From: Asterochloris sp. CNOR1
Lineage: Eukaryota; Chlorophyta; Trebouxiophyceae; Trebouxiales; Trebouxiaceae
Length of the DNA: 64,000 nt
Direction: 5' to 3'
Assembly (NCBI GenBank): GCA_963969365.1
Contig: OZ017749.1
Span: 744,001 to 808,000, forward strand
The translations under genes and the position numbers were made by a program. Position 1 is the stretch's first letter. Each line of letters opens with the position of its first letter. The notes under the pieces are model-generated. The model did not search any database and had not been told where the DNA came from. It was given only the letters and a program-made list of their open reading frames with translations. This document shows positions 24,481 to 35,200 of the stretch, piece by piece.

Positions 24481-25840
24481 ATGTCGAAATGCGCACCAGC
24501 TGAAGCCGGATCTGCTGGTGATGGCTTGATGACTTTCCGATACTTTGCACCACATGAAATGCAGATCCCTGAGGACATGTGGCAGGCTGCTCATGCCCAG
24601 CCCGCTGCTAGGCAGGCCAGCTCTAAGAGCTTGGCAGGGTCAAAGGGCAAGAGTTGGAAAGGCTGACGATTCTGAAGCTGCCCAGGACCCAGTGGACGCA
24701 CTTCAGCAAGCTGTGAGCAGCTAACTGCTGTCTGCATGTGCCTCTCTGTTCTGTTTGCATGTGAACTGTCTGCTGTGAGCAACTGTGTGCATACATGGCT
24801 TGCTGCTTTTGGCTGTGGGTGAGTGAGGCCCACAATACTTTGCAGGCGTGGGAGCAGGGTCTCAAAATGCAGCCTGCAACCTATGACAGTGACGATGAAG
24901 AGGAGACCTGGGAGGATGCAATGGCAGATCTGGAGGACCCTTGGATGAGGGAACCTCCAGGTGTGCAGCCCATACGCTGCCAGTGGCGCTCGACAGCATG
25001 ACAGGGCATGCCTGTCTATTGAACGAGGAGGCTCTAAACACACACAGCCCATACAGCTCAAAAACATAGTGGCAATGAGCTCACACGGAACAGTATGAAT
25101 GGCCCTTGCATGGCAGGTGCCCATTCTGTCTGAGCTGTACTGTCCAAAGCTCATTGCCCTGTGCAGGTGTCGCTGCTGCATTAGGCAGAAGCTGAGTCCT
25201 GTTGATGTGGCTGCACCTGTCTCAAAGCGCCTGTGATTGCCTTGTGCTGCTGCATTGTAGTTGTGTTCCACATGCTCAACCATGTGTGGGACTCACGATT
25301 TGCCATACATCATTTGCCTGCATCTCCAGGTGACAGCGCTTGGGAGGCATTTGAACAAGAGGCAGCTATTTCAGAGGGGCAAAACAAGGACTCAAGCCCA
25401 AGCACAGACCAGCGCTGGCAGGAGCTGAGCTGGGAAGGCCTGCATGACCTACTACTGTCTGGGAAGGCTGTTCAAGTCATATCTCTTAGGACAGACAGGC
25501 CTGCAGGTCCGAGGTGAGAATCTGCTGCGCCCTCAAAATGCTGCAGCATTTGATATGGTGTCCTGAATATAGCAAGGCGGCCTTCAGTGCAGGCCTCTTT
25601 GCGCTTATGCTGAATACCTGCCTCGCCTTTTGCAGGGACAACAGCATGGAAGTGCTACATGTACCTCTTGTGACGCTCACAGCCGACAGAACTAGCACCT
25701 GGCATGACATGGTCGTTGCTGTTGTTGACACTGGAGACTACGAGGCAACGCAGGCCTGCATCAGGCTAACTAGGGTGCACGGCGTGAAGGACGTCAGGCT
25801 TGTGAAGGAAGCATCTTCACTGCCCCAGGAGCTACGCTGA
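24481..25840 (+). CDS. Unknown acidic protein, 4 exons, with a frame problem in exon 1
   Basis: Three exons are clear and keep phase: 24846..24960 (acidic DSDDEEETWEDAMADLEDPW), 25330..25513 (DSAWEAFEQEAAISEG, then LSWEGLHDLLLSGKAVQVIS) and 25636..25840, ending LVKEASSLPQELR. Exon 1 is less sure. The frame opened by ATG 24481 (MSKCAPAEAG..., MQIPEDMWQAAHAQ) closes at 24664, whereas the frame that splices correctly to exon 2 at donor 24712 (ADDSEAAQDPVDALQQA) is one base out. That second frame has its own ATG at 24554 that would give a basic, leader-like start. Either the start is at 24554 or there is a one-base indel near 24660. I do not recognise the family. Confidence 0.55.
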
Positions 25841-25930
25841 AGCTATTTCATCATTTCACTGAACCTGCAATTCCTGGGTTGATGGTAGCAGATAGCTTCG
25901 TGGGCATGGCTTAGTACAAATGCCATACAG

Positions 25931-26624
25931 CTAGGGGCTGGGGGCAGATGAGAAGTCATTTGACAGCTGGTACAGCCCCAGCGCAGGGCCTACAAAGCGG
26001 AACAGGATCCAGCCAGCAACTACAATGAAGACTGAGGCATAGGCTGCTTTGTTTGCCCAGAAGAGGACCCCGCGCTTCCCTGCCCACAGCTGGTAGGCTT
26101 TCTGGCCTGGGTCCATCTCGTCCCATCCGTCAGGGAACAGCTGCCCCTCTCGCCACCGCCCCTTGGATACCTTGGGAGCCTGCAGCTGACGACGAGGGCC
26201 TTCTGGACTGGCTTCCAGTCCAGCTTGCCAGGAGCTGTGTGCATTGTGGCACACTGACAGCAAGGGTGACAGCTGCTCACCTGTGGTTCTCTCTGCTTTG
26301 TAGGTGCAGCAGCTGACTTCCTGCGCCGCGAGCGCCTCTCCAGCATTTCAATGGACTTGTCATTGTCCTGTGCAGCTTTGTTATCCTCTGCAGCCCTGAC
26401 TCTGCAGCAGTGCTTCTGCCGCCGCTGCAATTGCAATGGCTCTAGACCTGCGCAAAAATGGCAACTATAGTGAGCTTCAGAAGCAGCACTAACAGCTCGC
26501 CATCCCCCACCCTGAAGCAGGCAACCTCACCAATTGGATGCCTGGCAGCAGGCCACATGCATGCAGGTGTCCAGATTCTGCCTGCATTGCGGGTGCTGGC
26601 GTACATGGTCTTCATGAAGGACAT
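25931..26624 (-). CDS. Small plastid-type single-pass membrane protein, 3 exons
   Basis: Model: complement(join(25931..26179, 26281..26447, 26531..26624)), 169 residues. The first 50 residues are Arg/Ala-rich without acidic residues, like a transit peptide. A basic RRSRRRKS segment and the motif LFPDGWDEMDPGQK follow, then a hydrophobic helix ASVFIVVAGWILFRFVGPA close to the C-terminus. I infer a thylakoid or envelope membrane protein of the green lineage but cannot name it. It converges with the 24481 gene (90 bp between stop codons) and diverges from the LRR-kinase start 170 bp away. Confidence 0.7.
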
Positions 26625-26794
26625 CTGCAGGATCCGGTTAGCTTGTGACCTATTGTAGCTGTCTGATGCTCAGTGTCATGACCTGGCCATCAGTCTCCAT
26701 TGCAGTTGTTCACTTGCATTCATAGCATCACTGCTCGGCTTTTCGCTGTAGATCAAGGAGCCATTCAAGCTAGCATTCATTCAAGCTTCTCAGC

Positions 26795-29700
26795 ATGGCA
26801 GGCAGCCATATTATCATATCACTGGCAGAGGTGACAGGCAACAGTACTGGACATGAAGGAGCTACAGAGGTCAGAATTCAGGAGGCAGGAGACGCTGTGA
26901 CAAGTTTGCCAGCCAATCTGCAGCAGTTTACATGCTTAGAGGTGGGATCTCAATGCATGCCCAGCAGACTGACTGGGCTTGCCATGGGTGGCAGGGCTCT
27001 GTGAAAGCCTCACCCATGTGCAGGTCATCGCTTTGCAAGGCAATCACTTGAGCGCCCTCCCCTCTTTGCCAGCATCACTTCACACAGTATGCGTCCCCCG
27101 CAACCTATTTCGGGAGTTCCCAGAAAGCCTCTGCAGCCTGCCAAGCCTGACAGACCTGGACCTTGGCAGAAATCAGCTTCATTCCGTACCGCCCACAATC
27201 AGCCAGCTCCAGAGCCTGAAATTCCTGAACCTCATGAGTAACCAGCTTGAGTGCCTACCATCTGAGATTGGCAGCCTTCCAAGCCTCTACCGTCTTGGCC
27301 TCAAGTCCAACAAGCTGACAGAGCTGCCAGAGACCATTGGCAACCTTCACTCGTTGGTAGGTGGCAGCATAGCGCTGTGGCCGGGGGTCTCTACCATGTG
27401 TGGTGCATCCACTAGCTGGTGGCGGCATCAGCACTGAAACCCCAGGAAAGCATGCCACACTGTGGTCCTCATGCACACTGCTCTCTGTGCTGTCGGAGCA
27501 GCATGTGCGCAGGCGCTTCATGTCATGGAGTGCTCTCATGCTCGTGGCTCGCTGGCTTCTGCAGGTGGAGCTGTTCATTACAGACAATCTGCTGACTTGT
27601 CTCCCTGAGGGCATGTCAGGACTGCGTAAGCTAGTCAAACTGCAGGTAAAGACACAGGCTGGGCAGGATAGCAAACAGATCATGTGATGGACTTTGCTGA
27701 TCTCCAGGCAGGCCCACAAGCATTCTCATGCTCTGCGTAGCCATGTGAAGTACAGCAGAGCTGCCCGCGATCTGTAACCGCCACAGCAGGGGTGCTTGCC
27801 AGCGTGAGGCATGGGGGACGTTCTGCGCAAGACAGGCCTCTTGCAGCTAGCTGCAAACAAAACCGCATGCCGTCACGGTGGGACTGGCCAAGGGCAACAG
27901 CTTCACTGCAGTGGTGTCTGCATGCTGCTGGCTGTCTGAGCAGGGCCATCTTAGCCACCGGCCTGACCAGGCTGCAGACAGCCTCCCAGTTCTGCATTGC
28001 AGGCTTCCTTCAACAGGCTGCAGTCCCTGCCGACTGGCCTGACTGAGCTGCCCAGCCTGGAGCTGCTGCGTGTGGCAGTCAACAACCTTTCACATCTACC
28101 AGAGGGGCTGACTGGCATGCGGAGTCTGGCATGGATCAGCCTTGCAGGCAATCCCATCTGTGCACCGGCCCCAGCCCAGCTCCCAGACATTGTGCCTCTC
28201 AGTGTAAGCTGCCTGCAGGGCAGATGCCAGCTTGACTAAAGTGTAATCTTGAGGCAGTGGCTGCTTCATGATCTTCAGACGGACGACTCTTATTTTGGGT
28301 CAGCCGGGCCCTGTCTTGGCAGCCAGTGCTGCATCACCTCCCAGAACCTACGCAGCAGCTGCCATGCACACACCTGTTGCAAGACCAGTTCAGTTTTCAA
28401 AAGTAAGGGCAATCTATGCATTTGGATGTCTTGCGGCTTCAGCTGCCGGACTGGACCCTGCAGATGGTGGGACTTTGCTGCAGCACAGCCTTCACACAAG
28501 ACACAGAGACACATCTGCCCAGCAACCATCATGCTTGAATACCTGATGCAGATCACGGATCTGGAGCTGGGCCGCAGCCTGGGCGATGGAGCATCTGGCG
28601 ACGTGGCAGCAGCGAAGCTGGCTGGCAAGGAGGTGGCAGTCAAAGTCTTCAAGAGCGAGACCAGCCCTGATGGGCATGCTCGGGATGAGGAGGTGAGCTG
28701 TGAATATGTGCAAGAAGATGGCAGGCCAGCAGCAGCAGGCTGACCCTCTGTGCAGCCAAAGGGCATACAAGGTTCGGGAAAGCCTCCCATGTAGTGAGAC
28801 CAGCCCAGGTGGGGCATGTTTGTGATGTGGACAGGGCCCTGGCTGCTCCCTGCCGTTGGGCAGTGGTGCTGCTGTCAAACGCTGCAGGCGTGACTGTGGC
28901 TATGGGCCTGGCTGCCCAATCTGGGAGTGGCCTGGCCCTGAGCAAGTCGGCTTGTAGCTAAGAGCAGCGTCTGTTTAGGCAAGGTGCCGTCAAGCAAGGG
29001 GCCAGCAGCCTGACACACCTGCAGATCCACAGGCACATGAGGCTGCACGCCATGGTCTGCAGCGATGAGCAGAGCTGTCCTGCTGTTCTCCCTCACATGC
29101 TGCTACAGGTCCATGCCTGCTGCCACAGTATCCCCTGTGCTGCATGGTCACCTGCTGCTGCAAGCCACTGCCTGCCAACTTGAGCTTGGGCACCCGTGCA
29201 ACCCCACACGTGACTCAAGCGACAGTGACTTAGCTGTCTACGGAACATTGAAAATTGGCTCGGGCCTCCCCACAGGACTACCGGCAGCTCAGCTATCAGA
29301 CAAGATGCCAACCCTGCTGCAGGCCATCGCGTGCTGCCTGGACCACCCCAGTTTGTGCCGCGTGCTGGGCAAGATTGCTGCACCCCATGCCCTTGTGCTT
29401 CGCCTGGTGCACGGCCAGCCCCTCGCCCTGAAGCCAGACTTCAGCTCCCTGCTGCGCTGCCGCTGGCCACCTGGAGCCACCTTTAGCGAGAGCTTTGTTC
29501 ACAGAGTGGCGTGCGGGTGCTCTGCTGCCATGCAGAGCCTCACACAGCTGGGCGTGGCTCATGGCGACCTGTACGCTCACAATCTGCTGGCTGACGCAGA
29601 GGGCGAGGCTGTGCTGTGCGATTATGGTGAGCAGGCCGACTTGAGCAGCGTGTGATATGGCAGTGCTGCGGCATCACTGGTCAGGCTTCCTATCTTGTGC

Positions 29701-30213
29701 TTCACAACTGCTTGGTCAAGCTTGCACATGTGTCTGGCTCAGACCACTGGCCATCCAAGCAGTGCTCTGTGTCAGTGCAGCTGAGCTGTCCAGCACTGGA
29801 CCGGGGCAATGTGGCAGACCTAAACACTGGTGTGCAGCCCTTACCCTGTGATGTAGCAGACTCTCTTCAGAGCCTGATCAGCCACATGCTGGTGGCTGGA
29901 GCTGTGGGCATTGTGGGCAGGTGCAGCAAGTCATAGTCTGCAGTGCCACAGCCGCCACACGCCAATGCCTCCCTGCCCTGCTGCAGGTGCTTCATTCATG
30001 TGCCCCGAGGGACTATCCTTCGAGGCTCAGGAAGTGCGGGCATTTGGCCTCCTCCTACGTGACATGGTTGCCCGCCTTGACAACTCTATGGGTTCTGGGG
30101 ATCGAGGCCCTCTTGCTAGCCTGCTGCAGACTGTGTTCAGCCAGAGTCAGCTAGAAGACTGCAGGCAGCGTCCAGGTTTCCAGGCGATCCACAAGCAGCT
30201 GCAGTCAGTGTGA
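26795..30213 (+). CDS. Leucine-rich-repeat protein kinase, 7 exons
   Basis: Model: join(26795..26941, 27024..27356, 27565..27645, 28003..28203, 28552..28692, 29293..29626, 29987..30213), about 487 residues. Residues roughly 50-260 are LxxLPxxLxxLxxL repeats (FPESLCSLPSLTDLDL, LECLPSEIGSLPSL, SHLPEGLTGMRSL) of the plant intracellular or Ras-group type. A kinase domain follows: Gly loop GDGASGDV, VAVKVF, HGDLYAHN in place of HRDxxxxN, and CDYG in place of DFG, then GASFMCPEG. There is no signal peptide or membrane helix, so it is probably cytosolic, unlike receptor kinases. The HGD/DYG pattern is, from memory, typical of a plant and algal LRR-kinase clade. The join between 28692 and 29293 and a possible extra exon near 28270-28400 are the weakest parts. 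Confidence 0.8.
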
Positions 30214-30532
30214 TCCATTCACTTCTCTGATCTTGATCTCAAACAATCTCCCTTTGTGCCTCCTCTGCTAACACATTGCTGCCAAGAATCATCATACTGA
30301 ACCAGTGAGTTGCTATATACTTAAAACCTTAGTTTGCAAAAGGTACCATTGCTGAAAAGCAATTTCTGGATGTGCGATCTTTGAGCCGCGCTGCCTCCTA
30401 AGATGGGGACCTTGGTCCCAAAAGTCTCTGCCTCATGCAACACGTCGACCAGAACCTGCACATCGCTGGTGAGCACCAAGCAATGCCTGTTTGCACAAAG
30501 TCGAGCAGCAATGCCCTCAATCTGTGACCTGA

Positions 30533-32099
30533 TTGCAGAGTGCCACATTAAGAAGTGGAGGGACAACGTCCACATCAGCAGGAAAGGCTTGCCTGACATG
30601 CAGATCGAAGCGCAGCATGCACCAGTGCAGACAGCAGGCACTGCACAGCAGTCAGCAGCGAAGCCTGCAAGGCCAGCGCCTGCAAAGTGGTTTTGTGAGC
30701 AATGGATGGAAGACCACTGCTGCCACCTGGCTGGAGAACAAGTGAGGCCTGGCAGATGCTTTGTGGTCAGGCCAGGGCAGCGCCTGGCTTGCAGATTGCA
30801 TGCTGTGTCGGAACCTGCTTCTGCAGCCCTGTAACAGCGCATCAGCAATTTCCTCGCAGCCTGTGTGCAGTGCTCAAGTCGAGGTGGATGTCCCCCTGGA
30901 GCTAGCTTGGTCTCTCTGGGAGGTGCGCTGCAGCAAGATGCTGACCCTCACACCTGCCTCAAGCTTGCGCTGACGGGGCCAGGTAGACTAGCAGCTGGCA
31001 TATGTCTGCTTCTTCAGGCAGTGGCAGCCCAGTGCTGTGGTCGGCACCTGCCATAGGATACTGCAGGAGGTCAGCTCTGTCAGCGTGGCACCTGCACAGT
31101 CCAGGCACTCCCTAGGGTCTGCGTGAACAGGGGCCAATGCTGGTGTTGACCAGTATGCAGGAGTCTGCTGCGAGACTGGCCCCGTGCCTTTGACTGCATC
31201 TGCCGGCAAATGCGTCTCCTGGCAAGAGCAGGACAGCGAGCCCTTTGGTGGGCCTGTCTGCAACATCACATGTTTTTCTGCAGAAACGCTGTCCAAACAG
31301 GCTGCTCATGCGGCCTGCTCATATGTTGCAGGACCGGGAGCAGATCCCCCAGTGGATGCCCTGGATTCAGAGTGTGCGGGTACTTCCTGAGGACACGCGC
31401 CTCTCCCGCTGGACTCTGGCCACTGAGCAGTTTGGGCGCACCTGGGAGCTGACGTGGGTGTCCTTGAACCTGGCGCCCATCAAAAATCAGAAGGTGACCG
31501 CAAGTGGCTTTGGGATCCTAAGGGCGAAGCTGCTGGAGAGGGCACAGCTCTCAACTGTCACCTCCAAGCCCTGCTTTGTGCTACCTGTCATATTTCGTCC
31601 CCCCAGCTTGCTTTGGTGCTCAGGTTGGACACTTGAAGACCAAGACCTCATGTTGACTGCAAAGCCTGTGGGTCCTGCAGATCCACTGGCGTTCAGTTGA
31701 TGGCTCAATGGGCGGATCTGCTGGCAGCAGTCTCGATGTGGCTAATAGGTGAGCTGCATGGTGGCAGACTATCTCTTGTTGAGCTGACTGAGCCTGTTGC
31801 TGACCTCTGCAGAGGCCAGATACGCTTCTACAGGAAGTCTGCAAAGTCCTGCACTGTGAAGTTGACGATATCTTATGAGGTGCCAGGCCCTTTGGCACCT
31901 TTTGCAGGGGTGAGTCTGAAAGTGCTGTCTGGCGTTACACCACAGCTTCAATGATGGAGAGCAACCGCTGCGGCTGTAAGGCATTGCTTTCCTGCAGGCG
32001 CTGACACCTCTCGTAGAAAGCATTCTCAGAACAGACCTTGGACGGTTTCGCAATCTGGCAATGCAGCGCATGGCCCAACAGAGAAATGCGAGGGTGTAA
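30533..32099 (+). CDS. Plastid-type SRPBCC/polyketide cyclase-fold protein, 6 exons
   Basis: Model: join(30533..30741, 30871..30922, 31332..31493, 31681..31748, 31813..31909, 31998..32099), 229 residues, phase kept. The N-terminal 70 residues are Ser/Thr/Arg/Gln-rich with almost no acidic residues, a typical transit peptide. The START-like fold follows: VEVDVPLELAWSLWEDREQI, PQWMPWIQSVRVL, LSRWTLATEQFGRTWEL, IHWRSVDG, GQIRFYRKS, and a final helix LVESILRTDLGRFRNLA. These match the cyanobacterial/plastid cyclase-dehydrase family of lipid-binding proteins, whose ligand is unknown. An alternative ATG at 30403 lies in a different frame and would not splice in phase. The 319 bp before the start show nothing else. 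It converges with SHMT. Confidence 0.8.
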
Positions 32100-32273
32100 A
32101 TTTGAAAGCAGTGAAGGCACGACAACTGAATGACAGGGCCACAGGGGTCAGTATGCGTCTCAAGCGTACCACAAAATAATTGGCAATTGCCAAGAAGGGC
32201 CTTTCATCATGATGGGCCTAGCCCCCTAGTGAACCTGCTTGCGGGTAGCCTTCTCTGTTAAACATAAGCAGTC

Positions 32274-35200
32274 TCAGTTGCCAGGCATGAAGAACTTGCT
32301 GGCAAAGTCGTGAACCTCCTTCCTCAATGCCTTGACATCCTCCCGATGCTGGCCAGTTTCCTTGAGGTGCTTAGCAAAGGCCCTCAACTTGCCATCGCCG
32401 GGTGTGCTCTTCTTCAGCTCTGCAGCAATCTTGCAACCCCTGCACCAAGGCAGCACAAACATCTGCGATTAACACATCTCTGCTGTCGACACATGTTTGA
32501 AAACCCCTGCAGGTCAAGCTTGACAGCTGCAGCCAGCTTTCTTGGCCCCCCAGCCTTGCCCATCACCACACAAGTTTGCCTTGAGATTGATTGAGTGGTA
32601 TCCCAGCTCAAATAATATCGCTGGGGCATGCTGTATCCCTGACTCTGCCCACGGATGTGAACAGGAGACCCAGAACAGCCAACAGGGCAATTCGCCCCTG
32701 CATGAGGCCCTCACAACCCCAAATGATGCAGCTCTGGCACGCCGGGCCCCACCTGTCAAACAGGTCTGCCACCCTCTCAAAGTCCTTCTCTGTGAAGCCA
32801 CGGGTAGTCAGGGCGGGAGTGCCAATGCGCACGCCACCAGGCACCACGGCAGACTTGTCTCCGGGCACGCTGTTCTTGTTCAGCGTGATGCCCACCAGGT
32901 CCAGCACGTTCTGCACACGGGCACCGTCCACCCCTGAGGGCTTCAGGTCCACCAGCACCAGATGGTTGTCAGTGCCGCCGCTAACCAGGGTGTAGCCCAG
33001 CTCTGTCAGCCTGCAGCCAAGGTGCAGGTGTGAAAGATTGAGGACTTGTGCAAGGTTAAGGCACCCTGTGGGGGACATGCCGGATACAGCAGCCTGGATC
33101 CACTGGCCTGCCCCCAGCACTGTTGGTGTGCACACATTATACCAGCACTTCACTGCTGGGGGCTTCGGGTTTACCAGAACAATGGTTGTTCATGCCAAAA
33201 TTCGACAGGGTGGAGCTCAGGTCTGTCAGCCTGCAGCCTCGCCAACCACGACACCCAACAGGGCTCTATGTCCTCAGCATACATGCTTACCCCGCCAAGC
33301 TTCAAGGCGTGTCGGCATTTAGGTGCCTGCAGACTCAAGCCATGCCATTATCCACCACTGAGCCCTGCTTTGCCTCGGCTCAAGCATAAAATGACAGGCA
33401 TGCCACCCTACTCTAGCAATCAACTGGCACAACACTGAGCAATTGATGCGTTGTGATGCCCACGCCAGAAGCCAATACATACCCCAGACTGAGCTGTGTA
33501 CACCACAGTGAGGAGCCCAACACTGGAAATTATGTGGGCTGGTCAAGTCTCTACGAATGAGACAAGCTGAGAAACTGTTCTCTCCAGGTCACCTCTTAGC
33601 CATGGCGCGAGCGTTGGCCACAATCTGCTTCTGGTAATCCACAAAAGAGGGATCCTGCGCAGCCTTCAATGCCACAGCCAGTCCTGAGATGGTGTGGTTG
33701 TGGGGGCCACCCTGCAGGCCTGGGAAGACTGCCTGGTTGATCTCGTCGCCAAGCTCCTTCCTGTAGAAGATCATACCTGCACAAGAGAGCCCACACTGTT
33801 GGCTTGACTACGGCCAACAGCAGCAGCTTCAGTGGAGCAGTATGTGCGTGCTGTTAGCTGGCTGGGCAGTCTTGGCCAGCAGCTAGACCCAAAGCCTCAG
33901 AATGAAGCGTCAACTGCAGGGAAGCTACCACAAAGTGACAGAGGCTGCTCAATGCAGCACTGCCCCACAAAACAGCAAGACCTCACCTCCACGAGGTCCA
34001 CGCAGCGACTTGTGGGTGGTCGTCACCACTGCATGTGAGTGAGGGAAGGGGCTCTCGACCACCTGGAGCAGGAAGCAGCAGGTGCATCAGGCAACGACTT
34101 CAAATCAATGCAGCTCTTCAAGTGTAGTGAACCCACACAACTGCAAGTTTCACACTTGTATGGCTGGCACCAAACCCCTCAGCGTAGCCAGCCCCTCCCG
34201 TGCAGAATGTTGAGTGTACAGGCACCAGACCGGCCATGTGATGTCGTTGCCTGTCTCATCAGCACAGCAGCAGTGCCACCAGCAGCACAGGTTGTGTGCA
34301 ATGCTGCTTGCCGCTCAGCAAAGCCTGACGACGTCACATGTGCTCGCTGCTCGCACCTCTGCCGCCACCAGGCCTGAGATGTGGGCCATGTCAGCCATCA
34401 GGTAGGCCCCCACGGAGTCAGCAATCTGGCGCATGCGTCCATAGTCGTAATCGCGGGAGTAGGCAGAGGCTCCTGCAGGCGCCAAAAGGTGAGGCATCAC
34501 TACTTGCCTCGAGGGGACGCAGGGACAGTATGTTGCTCAGACCTCATGCACAAAGGAGGGGCCTGGCACGGCGTGACCATAAGGTGTAGGGACTGAGCTC
34601 CTACACGCACCTGCAGCAGTGGGTAGAACCTGAGGCTCCTGCAGGCACCAGCACATGGGGCCTGCTGCAAAGCGCAGTCATTCTTGCCCAACACCACAGG
34701 CTGGGGCTCCTGCAGGCACCAATGCCTTGGGAGCTCATGCAGCATGCTGCCCAGGACTGCAGTCATGCGTGAAGGACTAGGTATTGCATAATGGGTGCCG
34801 TAAAATTCAAGCAACAGCCTCAATAGCAACAGTGATGCGCCACAAGCAATGTGTAGCTGTTTGTACCAGAGGCCTGTGCCCATGCTCCCAGCCCTTTCAA
34901 GCAGAGCACACTGTCTACACGTCGGCGCAGTCCCCACTGCAGAGTCTGCTGTTTGCCTGCAGCCTGTCTCGTCCCACCTGCAATGATGAGCTTCGGCCGG
35001 AACAGGGAGGCTGTGAACTGCAGCTGGTCGTAGTCCACCAGGCCGGTCTTCTCATCCAGACGGTAGGGCATAGACTCAAAATAGACTGAGGTCGCGGACA
35101 CCCGGCGCTTGGGCGTCATGAAACCATGGGTAAGGTGGCCACCTGCAGTGAGGGGCAGAAGGGATCTGCAGGGGAGCTTCAGATAGCCTGAAGATGTTGT

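Noticed and set aside
30403-30834. Plus-strand frame starting at ATG 30403
   Set aside because: It overlaps the SRPBCC first exon in a different frame and does not reach the next exon in phase, whereas the frame from 30533 does.
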